DNA of 64,000 nt from Nymphaea colorata (taxonomy: Eukaryota; Streptophyta; Magnoliopsida; Nymphaeales; Nymphaeaceae): positions 16,835,934 through 16,899,933 of the forward strand of contig NC_045138.2 in assembly GCF_008831285.2 (NCBI RefSeq), written 5' to 3'. Below the pieces are notes generated by a model, which did not search any database, had not been told where the DNA came from, and saw only the letters and a program-made list of their open reading frames with translations. The position numbers and the translations under genes are program-made. This document shows, in pieces, positions 1 through 12,245 of the stretch (position 1 is its first letter; the number at the start of each line of letters is the position of its first letter).

Positions 1-1882
1 AGACTTTAAGTCCAGGAATTGTTATTTCATTGGTTATGGAAATAATGAGTTTGAGTATCGTTTTTTGGATGATAAAGTGAAGAAAATTATTAGACATAAT
101 GACGTAGTGTCCAATGAAATGGCTCTGTACAAAGACATGGATAGTTTTATGTATGATAAGAATGAACATCATGACACAAGTGAAGACATTGTAGAACTTC
201 AAGATGTCTGTGAAGATGATGTTACAATTAAGATTCACGATGGAAACAGTCAGATGAACCAAGAACTAAGCACATCCCAACTTTCATTGAGGAGATCAAG
301 TAGAAGACCAAAACGAAAACGAATGTATTCTTCTTATTTACATTACTTACTGTTAACTGATGCCGGAGAACCCGAGTGTTTTGATGAAGCAATGCAGGTT
401 ACAGATTCAATTAAGTGGGAGTCAGCTATGAAAGAAGATATTGACTCTCTACATGCTAACAGAGCATGAAAACTAATTGAGCTTCATTGTAGGAAGAAGA
501 CATTGCAAAACAAATGAGCATACATGATTAAAGAAGAAGCAGATGGAAGAAAAATGTATAAAGCAAGGTTAATAGTGAAAGGTTTTCAACAGAAAGAAGG
601 TATAGATTATACAAAAAATTTCTCTCATGTTGTAAAACTAACTATTATAAGATTGGTATTAAGTTTAGTTGCAACTGAAAATTTATATTTGAAGCAACTA
701 GATATAAAAACTGCATTCCTTCATGGGGATTTGAAGGAAGATATTTATATGGTGTAACATGAAGGTTTTCAAGTACGAGAAAATGAAAGCCTTGTATGCA
801 AGTTAGAGAAGAGTCTATATGGTTTAAAACAAGTATCGAGATAGTGGTACAAAAAGTTTGATAACTTCATGGGGAGAAATGCCTTTAAGAAGTGTGATAT
901 GGATCACTGTTGCTATTTTAAGAACTTTTATAGTTGTTATATCATTTTACTATTATATGTGGATGATATGCTTATTGTAAGCTCAAATTTGTAAAAGATC
1001 AATTTTTTGAAAGAACAACTATCAAAAGATTTTGAAATGAAAAATCTAGGTACAGCGAAACAAATCCTCAAGATAAGAATTAGTAGGGATAGTAAGACAT
1101 GTATTTTAAATTTGACTCAACAAAATTATATTGAGAAGATCTTGTGCAGGTTTAAGATGCAAGATGCTAAACCTGTTAGTACGCATTTTGCTAGTCATTT
1201 CAAATTGTCCAAGGATTTATCACCCAAGACAGATGAAGAGCGTGAAGAAATGTCAAGGATTCTATATGCTTCAACAGTGGGTAGCTTGATGTATGTTATG
1301 GTATGCACCAGACTAAGTATAGCACAAGCAGTGGGAGCAGTAAGCAGATACATAGATGAGCGTGGAAAGAAACATTGGGAGGCTGTGAAGTGGATATTAC
1401 GATATTTGAAAGGAACTTCAGGTATGTGCCTTTCTTTTAAGAAAAATGAATTACTTTTGCATGGCAGGAGAAGCACCAGTAGGTACATTTACACCATAGG
1501 AGGAACCCGTGTTAGTTGGGTTTCACGGTTTCAAAAGGTTGTTGCGTTGTCTACTACTGAAACTGAATGTATTGCAGTTATAGAAGCCATTAAAGAGATG
1601 ATTTGGCTAAAGACTATTCTAAAAAAATTGCATGTAAAGGAAGAGAAGAGTGTTCTCTCTTGTGACAGTCAACGTGCAATTCATTTAGCCAAGAACCCAG
1701 TGTTCCATGCTAGAACAAAACATATTGAATTGAAGTATCATTTCATTATAGATTTGTTGAAAGAGAAGATACTATCTCTTGAAAAGATTCGTGGAACAGA
1801 GAATCCAGCAGACATGTTGACAAAGCCAATGACTGCTGAGAAACTGAAATTATGTTTAACCTCAGTTGGTCTCCAAGGTTGA
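1..1882 (+). pseudogene. copia pol remnant (reverse transcriptase and RNase H)
   Basis: The translation is recognisably copia pol but is split by stops and frame changes. Visible parts are the RT segment with the LDIKTAFLHGDL motif (near 700-745), the YVDD catalytic motif (956-967), the stretch KQILKIRISRDSKTC, and an RNase H region with ALSTTETECIA, SCDSQRAIHLA and ARTKHIELKYHF, ending in PADMLTKPMT. Damage includes a stop in place of a glutamine after MV (about 754), a stop in the SR*WY stretch (about 842), and a deletion that removes the first RNase H aspartate segment (VDAD in element 2). The pattern is an old, non-functional copy of the polyprotein. Confidence 0.92.
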
Positions 1883-1980
1883 TTGATGAGGAGGCGTCGC
1901 ACAATCTTTGTCTTCTTCCTTGTTGCTTCTATCCCCCTCCTGAAAGGACGAGATGAGAGTTTTGTGTGTTCTTCCTAACA
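1..1980 (+). mobile_element. Ty1/copia retrotransposon, 3' part (element 1)
   Basis: This is the 3' half of an LTR retrotransposon that enters the window already inside pol. It is collinear with the complete element at 16,357-20,919; position 1 corresponds to about 18,652. It runs through reverse transcriptase and RNase H, then a deletion has removed the polypurine tract and most of the 3' LTR. Only the last 80 or so bases of the LTR remain (about 1,901-1,980, ending in CTAACA). The following bases, gcccgatcgatcaaaag, match the right flank of element 2, so both copies sit at the same insertion site in duplicated DNA. The element is dead. Confidence 0.93.
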
Positions 1981-4635
1981 GCCCGATCGATCAAAAGTTA
2001 TACATTAAGTCATCGTACAATATATTCTTGTTGAGATATTCATTTCGAGGTCTGGTTCATCTTTCCTGTTCCAATTTCAGGCATTTGAGGCCAATAGAAT
2101 TGGCAATTTGGATTCCTGTCAAACGTTGTTTATTATTGGGGAGAAGATTTCCATGATCTAACATAAAATTGGCAGCAGATGATTGAACTAAGTCCTCCAC
2201 TTCCAGCTTCAGCTTGGATAGGAATTGTGTGCGCAAAACCAAAGTACTTCGTTTACTGAGTTTTTATAAATCTTACCTTGCAGATTATTAAGGTTGTTCA
2301 GGGAGCAGCTTATGCATCAATAGACACGTGCGTGGTTCAAAGCACTCTTATAGAATACAACTAATGCAATCTCTAGTTACATTGTCACCCGTCTGAGTAA
2401 ATTTCATGTATGTCAAAAACAATTACATGGAAAAACTAAACTATGTTATTAATGAGTTCTCCGACTTACTCCGGGAGAGAAAATAGCTATGTTGCTTTTG
2501 ATCTTGGGTAATTTAAATGGGGGATCACAACTTACCAATTTTGTTTTAACACCGGAAAGTTTTGAATTATAAAATCCCATCCTTGTAATCCAATTCTACC
2601 AGGTAAGTCTGTTGAGACCTCAATCACAAGTATCAAAGCACCATATTCTACGATTGAGAGAGTAGGCTTTTCTGATTTTGACGTGGAATAATCAGAAGAA
2701 GAGAGAAAATGTGAAGCTTAAGAGACATTCAATTGAAAAGTTTTGGAGGACAGCTTCAATGAAGAATCAAGAGCCAGTGGATTCATGAGGAAGGAGAACC
2801 TCTTTCTCGTCAGCCTAACTTTTTCTTGGCTGCAGTTCATAACATGCTCCGTGTATATGAATTGATAAGTGGGAGGTGTAGCCTAACGCTCACATATTTG
2901 AAAAATGGTGGAGATTCAGCGTTCTCTGTTAAGTGACCTTGAGGAAGTGCCCTTTATTAGAAACCGTCTATGGGACAGAGCTGAGAAATATGTTATGTAC
3001 AAATCAAATGTAAGATAGAACAGACAGAATAGGCAAACATGTTCTCTGCGAACTAAACGGAACAAACATTCCTAATTTCATCAAACAATTAACAGATAGA
3101 GAACTGGTCTGTCCAACGGACAAGATGGTGGTGTAAAGAACAGGACGTCCTACCGTCCTGTCCTCTCGAACATGATTCAAACGACCTCATAAGAAAACTG
3201 ACTTACACTACACAACTGGTTATTGATGGTTTTTGTTTGGGGGGCAGCACTCAAAGAGAATTTAGAGGCGCTTTCTGCAAAACGTCATTGAACATCTAAC
3301 TTTTATTGATGTCCCTTTATTTGACGTCAGTAAATTTACATCTTCGGCACTCCATTATTATTTCCATCATCCAATTATCTGTTGGCATCCTTAGAGGGAG
3401 CGGGGAAGGAGATGCTTGTAATGGTGCATATCACTGTTGTTGGATTTTTTTTAATTGAAACCAATAAATAAAATTGATTTTTTTTTGAAAGCACAATTAC
3501 CGCTAAATTTGGATTTTGCCTTTCGCATCATATTCAAATCCAAGTTGGTCTTAATGTCGAATTAAGATATATCTGAATAATACTAACTGATCATAAACGT
3601 ACCCAATGTGAATTCAAGAAGTTGGCATCCTCATTATTGGATTCTTTTTCAGTCAAACCAATGAATATTTCGATTCCTTCAAAGGTACAATTACACTTGA
3701 AATTGGATTTTTCCTTTTTTGTGTTCAAATTCAAGTTCGCTTTCAAGTTAAATTAAGACATAGTTGAATAGTCCTGGATGTCAATTGATCAGATGTCAAT
3801 CAGATATACCTTTAATTATATAAATTATATATACTTTTGTGGATATTCACATATGTAGATTTGAATGCGAAGAAAGAAAAACTTTATCCAAATCCAAATC
3901 AGTTTGCAATTTTTGAATTAAATTTAGCCGATTCTAAATGTAAGAGTATTGAATATATGATAGTTATTTAAAACTAAACCACAAACAAATCCAAATTCGA
4001 ATCCGATTGAATGTCATTTCTTAATTCAAATATGAACTGATTTGTTGACTAGATATTAATTTTTTTTCCAGATCTGATTTTTTCTAAACTGTTTGGTAAA
4101 ATATTCTGTCCATATTTGAGATATTGACATCCCTACATTACTTAATTTTAAGAAACACCTAAAACTAATGCCCTGTTCTTGAAAAAATGTTGGCATTCCT
4201 AGGGGACACCTAAAACGGTAGCAGGAGTCTAAAGAAAGAACGCCAAATCCACTAACGAAGAAACCTTGGAATGTCGCATGCACGAAAAGATTGTCGAAGA
4301 AGACACGATATTTTATAGACGAACTTCAACTTCAAAGCACCTTTTCCCATCACAAGAAGACAGACCAAGCAACCTTCACAATCTCCAATCCCCAGGACAA
4401 ACCAGAGACAGAATTTACCCCAATACCAAAAACTCACGACTCTAACTTCTATCATAAGGATTCATGACGGCCACTACACCCGTGCATGTTAAAAAGCAAG
4501 ACAACAACACAAACACGGGACTACAAATGACTGACCCGGTTACCCATGCACAACGGGTAGCCATCACACAACATTGACCCCAAAATACATCTTGCCACAA
4601 TTTTCAACCATGAACATGCATAAGGACCGTTTGCA
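1981..4635. other. Non-coding left part of X1
   Basis: I see no gene here. The sequence is AT-rich and matches 20,920-23,241 in X2 at a few percent divergence. It holds the first copy of a direct repeat of about 220 bp (2,010-2,232). Short open frames on both strands are not conserved as frames between the units. Confidence 0.7.
2010..2232. repeat. About 220-bp dispersed direct repeat, copy 1 (others at 7,412; 20,950; 26,046; 37,271)
   Basis: Starts near TCGTACA and continues through a conserved core TTCGAGGTCTGGTTCA to GGATAGGAATTGTGTG. The same block recurs, diverged, at 7,412-7,637, 20,950-21,160, 26,046-26,265 and 37,271-37,489, always in the same orientation. X3 begins in this repeat and continues as the second X2 copy, so recombination between two copies explains why X3 lacks the type a gene. 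A minus-strand frame of 61 codons in this copy is broken in the others. Confidence 0.75.
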
Positions 4636-5483
4636 TCACGCTTTATAAAGCAGCCTCCTGACGGCGTCAGCTTTGTCCTTCTCCACGGTAGCCAACAGCT
4701 GCTCGACCCTCCCCTTCACGACCCTCTCCTTCAGATCATCAACCTCCTTCTCCAAGCTCCTTAAGCGGCTGCAAGTCTCCTCCAGCACCACCGTTTGCGG
4801 CACCTGCACCACCAGCCATATGCTCAAAATGCTTCACATTGATGTTAATATTATAGGTAAGATCTACTGCATCCCAAAGGCGTTTGGTCCAACAGTCAGG
4901 GTGAGAGCCAATAAGCGGTTGGTTTTAAGGGTGGGCATCGAGTTGGGCCGCCGTCGAGTACTCGGAACCCAGCCTAAATCCGGGCCAAGAAAACCGGCCT
5001 CAATCCGGGCCAAGAAAGCCGGGTCGGACCTGACAGGCCGACCCGATGCCCACCCTTGGTTGGTTTTCGTTTCAAATCTGTTGAACCAGGCACGAAAAAC
5101 AGGTAATGTATTTTAAGGGAATAAAGGAATAAATGCAGACTTCAGCCTTACGACAGGTAGTGGGGAACCCACTCACCGGAAGGATAAAGATCTAATACCA
5201 ATCAACCAGTCTGCTATAGGCTCAGTAGTCCACAGAACAAAATAGATACTTCAGGGTTTTTATTTTTTATTTACATATGAGTGCCCTTTAAAATTTGATA
5301 TTTAAAACAATAGTGCCCCTAAGCCAGAAAATTCTGTGACTCCACAGTAAATCAACCAACCTGAGGTGTGTTGCGAAGCTCCGGAAGCAAGTTCTTCAGC
5401 TGCTTTATCAGTTGTTCGACCTTCTGGTCGGTCGAACCTGAGGAACATGCACTAACGGGTGAGTTTGATCCCGAGCTAGACAT
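4636..5483 (-). CDS. PRE-like atypical HLH protein, type a, copy 1
   Basis: Two exons on the minus strand: 5,361-5,483 (ATG at 5,483) and 4,636-4,803 (TGA). They join at CAG|GTTGGT and TGCAG|GTGCCG across a 557-bp intron, giving 96 residues. The Ser-rich N-terminus has no basic region. Helix 1 contains LKNLLPELRN (about residues 30-39), a short loop follows, and helix 2 reads LEETCSRLRSLEKEVDDL. These are the marks of the PRE/ILI/BNQ family (about 90-105 aa), nuclear HLH proteins that bind inhibitory bHLH partners and promote elongation. Family assignment rests on length, the intron inside the loop and these motifs. The partner and hormone response are inferred from the family. The predicted protein is identical to the copy at 23,242. 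A MITE lies in the intron. The start is the first ATG downstream of the TATA box. Confidence 0.85.
4927..5057. mobile_element. 131-bp Mutator-type (MULE) MITE in the type a intron
   Basis: GC-rich element with perfect 14-bp terminal inverted repeats, AAGGGTGGGCATCG at the left and its complement CGATGCCCACCCTT at the right. It is flanked by a perfect 10-bp direct repeat GGTTGGTTTT (4,917-4,926 and 5,058-5,067). TIRs plus a 9-11-bp target duplication fit Mutator-like elements. It has no coding capacity. The same element is at 23,533-23,663. Confidence 0.8.
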
Positions 5484-5617
5484 CTTCACTGGAGAGGGAT
5501 AGCGAGGGAGAGAGTGTCAAGTTCTTGGTTTGCTATCAAGTCGCAGACTGAGTGAAGGAGAAGAGAGAGGAGCAAGGAAGGGCGTGTTCGTGGGGAGGAG
5601 GAATGGCCTGAGGTTGG

Positions 5618-5627
5618 TATTAAATAA
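5618..5627 (-). promoter_or_regulatory. TATA box of type a gene, copy 1
   Basis: On the minus strand the site reads TTATTTAATA, 135 bp upstream of the ATG, leaving room for a 5' UTR of about 100 nt. The same block (plus strand GGTTGGTATTAAATAAGG) precedes all type a and type c genes, and a close variant precedes type b. It is therefore a shared core promoter. Confidence 0.65.
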
Positions 5628-7411
5628 GGTTGCGCAGAGAGAATCATATTCAAGAGATGCACCATAAAAAATCCTGACTCCACCTTCCATGCCAAAGCAG
5701 AAAGATTGAAATATTATTGTCATTGATTTTACAATCAACAAGTATGCACAAGGCTTCTGATAAATCTCAAGTTTACAGGCTGTTAATTAAATTAAAGGCA
5801 AAATTTAAGATTTTTCTTCCTTATGTGTACCTAAGATTTTGTCGAGCTCGGTTTGGATGAATGAAAATGAATGGAAAGGGAAGGATGAAAATAAATGAAA
5901 AGAAAAGGAAGGAGAAGGGAATGAGGTGCTAAATAAGAAGAAAGAAAGTAAAAGGAAATAGATGATTATAAAACTTGTTTGAACAGAAAGGAAACAAGCA
6001 AAGCTTTTCATTTTATTTACATTGAGTTATAATTTCATTTTCTTTGCAACCAAACATGTTTTTTTTTTTTTCTTTCCTTCACTTCCTTCTTAATCAACCA
6101 TTAAACATCAAATTCACTATATTTTCCTTTTATTTCCCTCCATCCTAACAAGCCATCCTGCAGATTTGAAATCCATGGGCCATATGTGGATCATATGACA
6201 AAAGATCTATGGTAAAGCCCATGCTACATCAAACAAATGATCTTAGGTCAGACTTAAGATTCACAATTAAGGCCCTTATTTTATTTCTTTGAATAAAAAA
6301 AATGCTGCATTTGAAATCAGAGTGGGGGACCGAACTTCAATCCCTGGTCTACAAATCCTAAGGATCTCAATTCCAAAGCCATCAAATGCCCCCTAAGTGA
6401 AAGGGCAGGAAGTACTGCAACATTTTCCTATTACATACGGTCAATCAAAGAAGTTTTTTGTTATTCAGATGCTTTTTGTTCGATTGAATGACAAACTTGG
6501 ATTTAAATTTGCAAAGGGCAAATTAATCCGACAACCAAGTAGCACAATTCAGATATTTCTTGATTCGACTTGAAGCCAAACTTGGATCTTAATATGAAAA
6601 AAAGGCCAATTTTAACTGTAAATATACGTTTGAAAAAAGAAATCAAAGATTTCAGGTCCATTTATATCTATGTAAAACTATTCAAATGTTTTTTTATTGG
6701 TCTATTTATATCCATGTAAGACTATTCAAATGTTTTTTTTATTGGTCTTGAAGCCAAACTTGGATTTCAATATGAAAAAGGCAAAATCATTTAACTGTAA
6801 TTATGCTTCATTTAACAATCTGCACCAAAATATTTGGGCATCCTTAAACGCAAATGATTAAAATGACAGTTCTCTTTTGCTTGGTAGCCGAGATATACAT
6901 GGATTAATAAAATACTTTTCCTTATAATTTTCAATATAAGATTTTTTTTCTTTCTGCACAAGAGAACGCATACTCCATGAGAAATTTTTTTATTAAATAC
7001 CAGCTTTTCGCATCTACTTTTAAGTACTTAGATGTTAGTATGAAGAAAATGAAAAAAACGAAAGCAGTAATGACCCTGTGTTAGTGTGCATAGATAGCTG
7101 AGACGATGATGAACCAATTAATAAATGAAGAAAAAAAGGAAAATGAAGACTGTATAAGGTGAAGAATTAGCAAAAGAAAACATTGTGGCCTAAATGATCA
7201 AACGTACTATATTAAGTCATGGTTAACCTACTAAAGCAACATATCTTGAAAAACATCTAAAAGAAACAAAAAAGCACAGCAAATTATAGCATCACACAAG
7301 CACACACATGCACACCGATGGCGAAAGTGTACACGTGTCTTAGATATTAAAGACTGTTACAAAAAAGAAAAGGGAAGAAAGTCCAAGTTTATCTAGGATG
7401 TTCATTGCTGG
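5628..7411. other. Upstream and spacer region of type a gene, no gene seen
   Basis: AT-rich spacer almost identical to about 24,262-26,045. Between about 5,850 and 6,058 the ends look like a short inverted-repeat element (GTTTGGATG... at the left, ...CAACCAAAC at the right), possibly a MITE. At 7,030-7,240 lies a diverged copy of the unit boundary, including gaagaattagca and acattgtggcc. Confidence 0.55.
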
Positions 7412-7637
7412 TATCGTACAGTAGATTCTTGTTGAGCTCTTCATTTCGAGGTCTGGTTCATCTTTGCTGTTCGAATTTCTAGCATTTGAGGCTAATAGAT
7501 TTGGCATTTGGGATTCATGCTAAATTATGTTTATTAACATGGAGAAGGTTTCTATGATCTGACATAAACTTTACAACAGATGATTGAACTTGATCCTCCA
7601 CTTCCAGCTTCAGCTGTGGATAGGAATTGTGTGTGCA
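7412..7637. repeat. About 220-bp dispersed direct repeat, copy 2
   Basis: Second copy in X1 of the repeat described at 2,010-2,232. It shares TTCGAGGTCTGGTTCATCTTTG and the downstream block to TAGGAATTGTGTG. The distance to copy 1 is about 5.4 kb, the size of a one-gene module. Confidence 0.72.
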
Positions 7638-10600
7638 CAAACAGAGCACTTTGCTTCGATCAACGGTCTTTCAGTCGGGTACCCATCGGTTTCTTTCAGT
7701 CCGTAAAAACTGATTAATTTGGGGAAATCTCCAGCCATAGTCGATCGCTAGCTTGTTCAACCAGCAGCTAAAGGAGCTACCCCAAAACCCTCACATGCCA
7801 CCCATCTCACCATTTTCATCGTCTCTTTTCCTCCTTGTGTGCTGCAAATTTCTTATGTCACAGTCTTTCTTCCACTACAGATGAACGAGCAACTTGTATA
7901 GCATCTAGCGCAACTGATATTTATTGTGGAAACTGATTGTAGTTTAAGAATAACTAAGTTATGGGAAGTTGTTAACTGCCTTTCCAATTTCGTTACTTGC
8001 ATGTCTTTGAACTTGGGTTGGTCAGATTTGTCTCTTACCATCACCTCTTGTAAGTTATCTGTGTCAAAGTACGGGAAATCATCTGTTTTAGTAGACAAAT
8101 TAAATTTTGTTTTAGTATTTACTAGAAAAACATGATGGATATATGCCATGTGCTAGAAGAGTTATTTCTGGATCTACTTGTCTTAAACACACTTCCTGTC
8201 TTCGTCAAGTACTTTAATAAGGCATTGACGCTATTGTATCATGTTCATGACGATTGAACATGATTTTTAAGAAACTTCAATCTAAGCTGTGGTATTTATA
8301 ATCTTAGCTACAGTTTTGAAATTCTGATGTTGCAGAAACCTACAGAAAACGGTGTGCTAGAACATCTAAATGTCAGAATTGAATTCTTGTGTGGAAATTT
8401 TCATCATTTTCCCTACCTTTGACATCATAAATATATTGCCAAGAGAACTGATTTAGCATTGTCTTGTGATCCCTATGCTTGATATGGTTTTTGAAGCAAC
8501 AGCATAATATTTCGCCTCACCACATTCTCCTTTGAACCATCCATCTATTGAATTAGAAATAATCTGGGCATGAGCTAAACTGAGATATTATGTTGTTACT
8601 GGGAACATGGTCCATTTCAGCAAACTCCTGATCAGGTGGGTCATAATTTTAGTCGAATTATATGATGGGCTTGAGAAGGTAAGAGGCAATAATTGGTGCT
8701 CATATGACCGTTGTTTTGGTGGGGATTATAATGGCCAATATTTGGTCAATATTTTTGCCGCTATAATTTTTATCCATGCTATATCAAACAGGGTGAAACG
8801 TTACCATATCTATGCAAATCACACACCCACGGATTTTTGTTTATGGATTTATTTTCAAGAATGGAAATCCAGGGATTTCTATCCACAGATATTTGTCTGT
8901 GGCATTCAAACACCCCTTAGTGAAAGGCTACAACCATGTATGTCTTATATTGAAGTAATGCGATCAATGAAGGCTTATAAAATCTTCAAATCCGTGATAC
9001 TAACTTTCTGGGAAATGATGTCTTCCGTTAGAATGTACATGTGTGCTATACCGTTTTGTATATTTTCTGTAAAAATACATTTGAAGAGGTAGGAACCTGT
9101 TGGAGTGCGGAGCTTGATTCATATTTGATAGCCTTCCCTAGTTTCTGTAAAGGCATTTATGTCATTTTTTTTTTTGTTTTTATGGGTTTTGCCCTAGTCT
9201 TATGTTTATGAGTTATTTGTTTGGCTTGTACTTAGTATTCTTCTGTGATAGTGAAAATTGCTCTATGTGGTAACCGTAAACATAGGAGAATGTTATCTTT
9301 TAACCTAGTAAATCTTTGTCTTTCTAATTTTTATTCTATTGCTATGTTAAAAGAGTATGAGAGAGTCTCGTTCCAAATATAACTGACCTTCATGGAGTTA
9401 TGGTTAGAGGGCGATAACTTGGATGGTTGGCAAGAACAAACATTTAATTTAATAAAATGGTACTGCTATACTTGGCTTCAATGTTCCTAAAACTTAGTTT
9501 GATCTTTTGCAAGGTGAAAGAAGGGGATTTCCTGTTTTGGAAGTTCTAGGAATGGTAAAAATAGAACGCCCTGTTCTGCCTCTTTACCTGACAACGAATC
9601 AAACACAGTTTTAAAGTTGAACCATGAGGGAACCAGTAAACTGATTTGGGCAGTCTAAGCTTCTGTTTATATTAAAAATTAATTAACTAGGTTAATTTAA
9701 TAAAAAATGAAAAGCAGCTAACTACGATGCAAATAAGCAATTGATACACAATTGACGGCATTGCAACTAAATAGGATGTGCATCTATAACAAATTGTTCC
9801 TTTGGAAATAAGGAAGTAGGGTTGGCGAGAGGTCACCAATTAAGCTGCTAGTAATATAGTCGTGGATTATTAATCACCTTACAAGACTTTAAGTTCAACC
9901 TTCCAACCGGTAGATGGTGCATTATTGGGCACGATCAAATCGAAATTTTTAGTGGTAATATCGTAACACTCCATAAATTTAGTCATGTATCAAAAATTAT
10001 ATGGGATCTTCAAAGGCTTATAAAGGGAGACCATTAATGAGATTATTGTCTTAGTTTATAGTCTTTTTCAGGTCAAAGCCAAAACTGCTAGAGAGTAGGT
10101 TGAGATCCGTTGAACCAGGGGCTCGAACCCAAGAGTAGGTCGAGTTGTTATAGATATAATCATATTCAACAGTCGTTATAGCTGATCTTATGACCATTAA
10201 ACTACTTGGTTATCTTCACAAAAGAGGCCTTGAGGCAGAATTAAAGTTCAATTGTTCATAATGGTTTCCATGGTAGTAGGTAGATGGCTGTCAGCACTAG
10301 GGATCCGTTTTATAGTTTGGTAAAGTGATCATTTTTTTTGGTTAGTTCTTCGTAATCTGTCCAATTCAAGCGAAAACCCGTAAACTGGAGGCATTTAATT
10401 AAGAAGGTGCATAATGGATATCAAGGCCACTATAAGTGACAAGATAAATTCCTAGTTCGACGTTGTTTCTTGACCTCATGACCCATCAAGGTCTAACGGC
10501 GTGTTTGGATGACGGACACCCTTATAGAAAGCTGTATTGAAAAAATTGGGTTTTAGATCATTTTTCTAAAAATTGGTTTCTAGATCATTTTCTCTTCATT

Positions 10601-10769
10601 AGAACTCAAATATTTCATTAGTCAAGCAAGAAGAGACGGATGAATCGCGCTATCATACTAATGAAAACCAACTTTACCTTTCAAACAACAATTATGACCA
10701 GTGGCAGATTGCCTACACCAGCCTTTTAAAATTCCTTTAGTTTTAAATGGACATCTTTAAATCTTTCTA
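7638..10769. other. Spacer with no recognisable gene
   Basis: Up to about 9,410 this matches 26,266-27,823 in X2, except for about 260 bp (8,665-8,915) present only here. Beyond that point X1 and X2 differ. A block at 10,290-10,480 is homologous to about 33,430-33,600 in X2 but lies on the other side of an HLH gene there. Open frames (69 codons at 7,926, 161 codons at 8,607) show no conserved protein pattern between units. Confidence 0.6.
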
Positions 10770-10890
10770 TATATATATATATAAGTAAGTACTGCACCAA
10801 ATATGAGTATTTTTATTTTTAAACAAGTGTCATTCACCGATGATATATATATATAAGTACTGCACCAAATATGAGTATTTTCACCGACGA
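10770..10890. repeat. Two-copy tandem repeat, 68-bp period, with TA runs
   Basis: Each unit is a short TA run followed by agtactgcaccaaatatgag. The two shared cores start at 10,789 and 10,857. It lies just before the exon-like fragment at 10,936. Confidence 0.75.
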
Positions 10891-10935
10891 TGACATTTCC
10901 TTTTCTCATTTCTAATACAAAAAAACGGCTCTCAG

Positions 10936-11201
10936 GACATAATCGAGTTCCAGCACTGAAATTAGAAGTCCTAGATAATGTCCTCATTTCTGTGAGCGCT
11001 ATGCTTTCTTGGGCTTATGCAGAAGCTGGTGCTCATCTTGTTCGAATGATAATGGAACAACTCTCTTTTGGACAGGACGAGAGAAATATTTCAGATAAAT
11101 CTGAACTTCTACATAGTTTCAAAAAATTCATTGAATTTATTTTTGCCCGTTGCTTGCAAATGCCAACTGCTCGCAGGCATTTTAACAAGTCATCAGGCTG
11201 A
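10936..11201 (+). pseudogene. Terminal-exon-like fragment of an unknown gene
   Basis: An open frame of 88 codons runs from an acceptor-like site (GGCTCTCAG|GACATAAT) to a TGA at 11,199-11,201. Its composition is protein-like, unlike the chance frames nearby. It has predicted helical stretches such as LSWAYAEAGAHLVRMIMEQL and KKFIEFIFARCLQM. There is no start codon within the exon and I see no upstream exon, so it looks like the last exon of a gene carried here as a fragment. I do not recognise the family. It has no counterpart that I could find in X2 or X3. Confidence 0.4.
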
Positions 11202-11807
11202 GAATGGCATGTTTTGAGTTGAAGTCGCTCTCTTTGGCTCTTATAATAAGGAAAAAACTATCTTTGAATAAGAAAATTTAGAAATGCAAACATCTATATG
11301 CCTATGAATGGTTTATCATAGGCTCTCATCCCACAATGTGGGAAAATGAGAAAAATAGATAACACGTACCTTCGCATGCATGAAAAATGTCAAAGATCAA
11401 ACTTAAAGACACTTTTTTTCATTACAAGAAGAAAACACACAATACAACTCACAATCCCCAAGACATACCACACAACTTCCAACCCGAAACATGTATTTAT
11501 TTTCCCAAGACTAGAAACGCTCGACTCTTAACTTCCATCATGGTGATCCATGACGGCCACTACACGCACACATGACACAAACACGAGACGACAGACAACT
11601 GACCGAGTTACATAAAGCAATACATCAACACAAACACGAGACGACAGACAACTGACCGAGTTACATAGACATCAACACAAACACGAGACCACCAACAACA
11701 GACCCGGCGACTCATGCACGCTGAGTAGCCATGACACAGCACCGCCCTTAACATTTTTGCCACAAGTTTCCGCCACTGACGTTCATAAGGACGGTCTGCA
11801 ACACAGT
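11202..11807. other. Downstream flank of type b gene
   Basis: No gene seen. The stretch cacaaacacgagacgacagacaactgaccgagttaca is partly repeated near 11,577-11,690. It resembles the 3' flanks of the other HLH genes (for example 4,500-4,620), which supports common descent of gene plus flank. Confidence 0.55.
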
Positions 11808-12245
11808 CTAAGAAGAGTCTCCTCCACTAAGCTGCCTCAGCAGCCTCCGGATGGCGGCAGCTTGGGCACTGTCCATGTTGGCCAACTGACCGGCGATCCT
11901 CTGGCTGAGGTCACCCACCTGATTCTGCAAGTCCCTGATGTAGTTGCAGATCTCGTCCAAGGCCCTCTCTGGCGTTACCTGCACCACCACCCACCACCAA
12001 TATACTCAGAATACTTCGATTAAAACTAAAGATAAAGGGAGGAAAAGTGAAAGAAGCGAAACAGAAGGAAAGAATGCCGATCAACCAACCTCGTTCGCGG
12101 GCCTGTTGCGAAGCTCTGGTATCAACGACCGCAGGTTGTTTATGAGCTCTCTTTGCTGCTCATCGGACATCCTTGGAGTTGAAGAAGTGCTAGATCGTCC
12201 GCGTGAACTTGATCGCCCGCGTGATCTTGATCTCCTGCCAGACAT
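11808..12245 (-). CDS. PRE-like atypical HLH protein, type b (most canonical)
   Basis: Minus-strand exons 12,090-12,245 (ATG at 12,245) and 11,808-11,978 (TAG), joined at GAG|GTTGGT and TGCAG|GTAACG across a 111-bp intron. The product is 108 residues. The N-terminus is Arg/Ser-rich (MSGRRSRSRGRSSSRGR), as in many PRE proteins. Helix 1 carries LINNLRSLIPELRN (residues about 34-47), and helix 2 carries ALDEICNYIRDLQNQVGDLS. The tail DSAQAAAIRRLLRQ is close to the family consensus. No basic DNA-contact region is present, so a dominant-negative HLH partner role in brassinosteroid, gibberellin or light growth control is expected from the family. The frame stays open upstream of this ATG, but that part overlaps the presumed 5' UTR and promoter. 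X2 and X3 carry no equivalent type b gene. Confidence 0.9.

Noticed and set aside
2057-2242. Minus-strand frame in the 220-bp direct repeat
   Set aside because: Homologous copies at 7,412, 26,046 and 37,271 have a frame change and stops; no family recognised.
7926-8135. 69-codon frame retained in three units
   Set aside because: Differences between copies mostly change amino acids, the reverse of what selection on a protein would give. No known motif; retention reflects recent duplication.
8607-9092. 161-codon open frame on the plus strand in X1
   Set aside because: The matching part of X2 is shortened by about 260 bp and not open. The peptide has no motif and composition typical of chance frames in AT-rich DNA.
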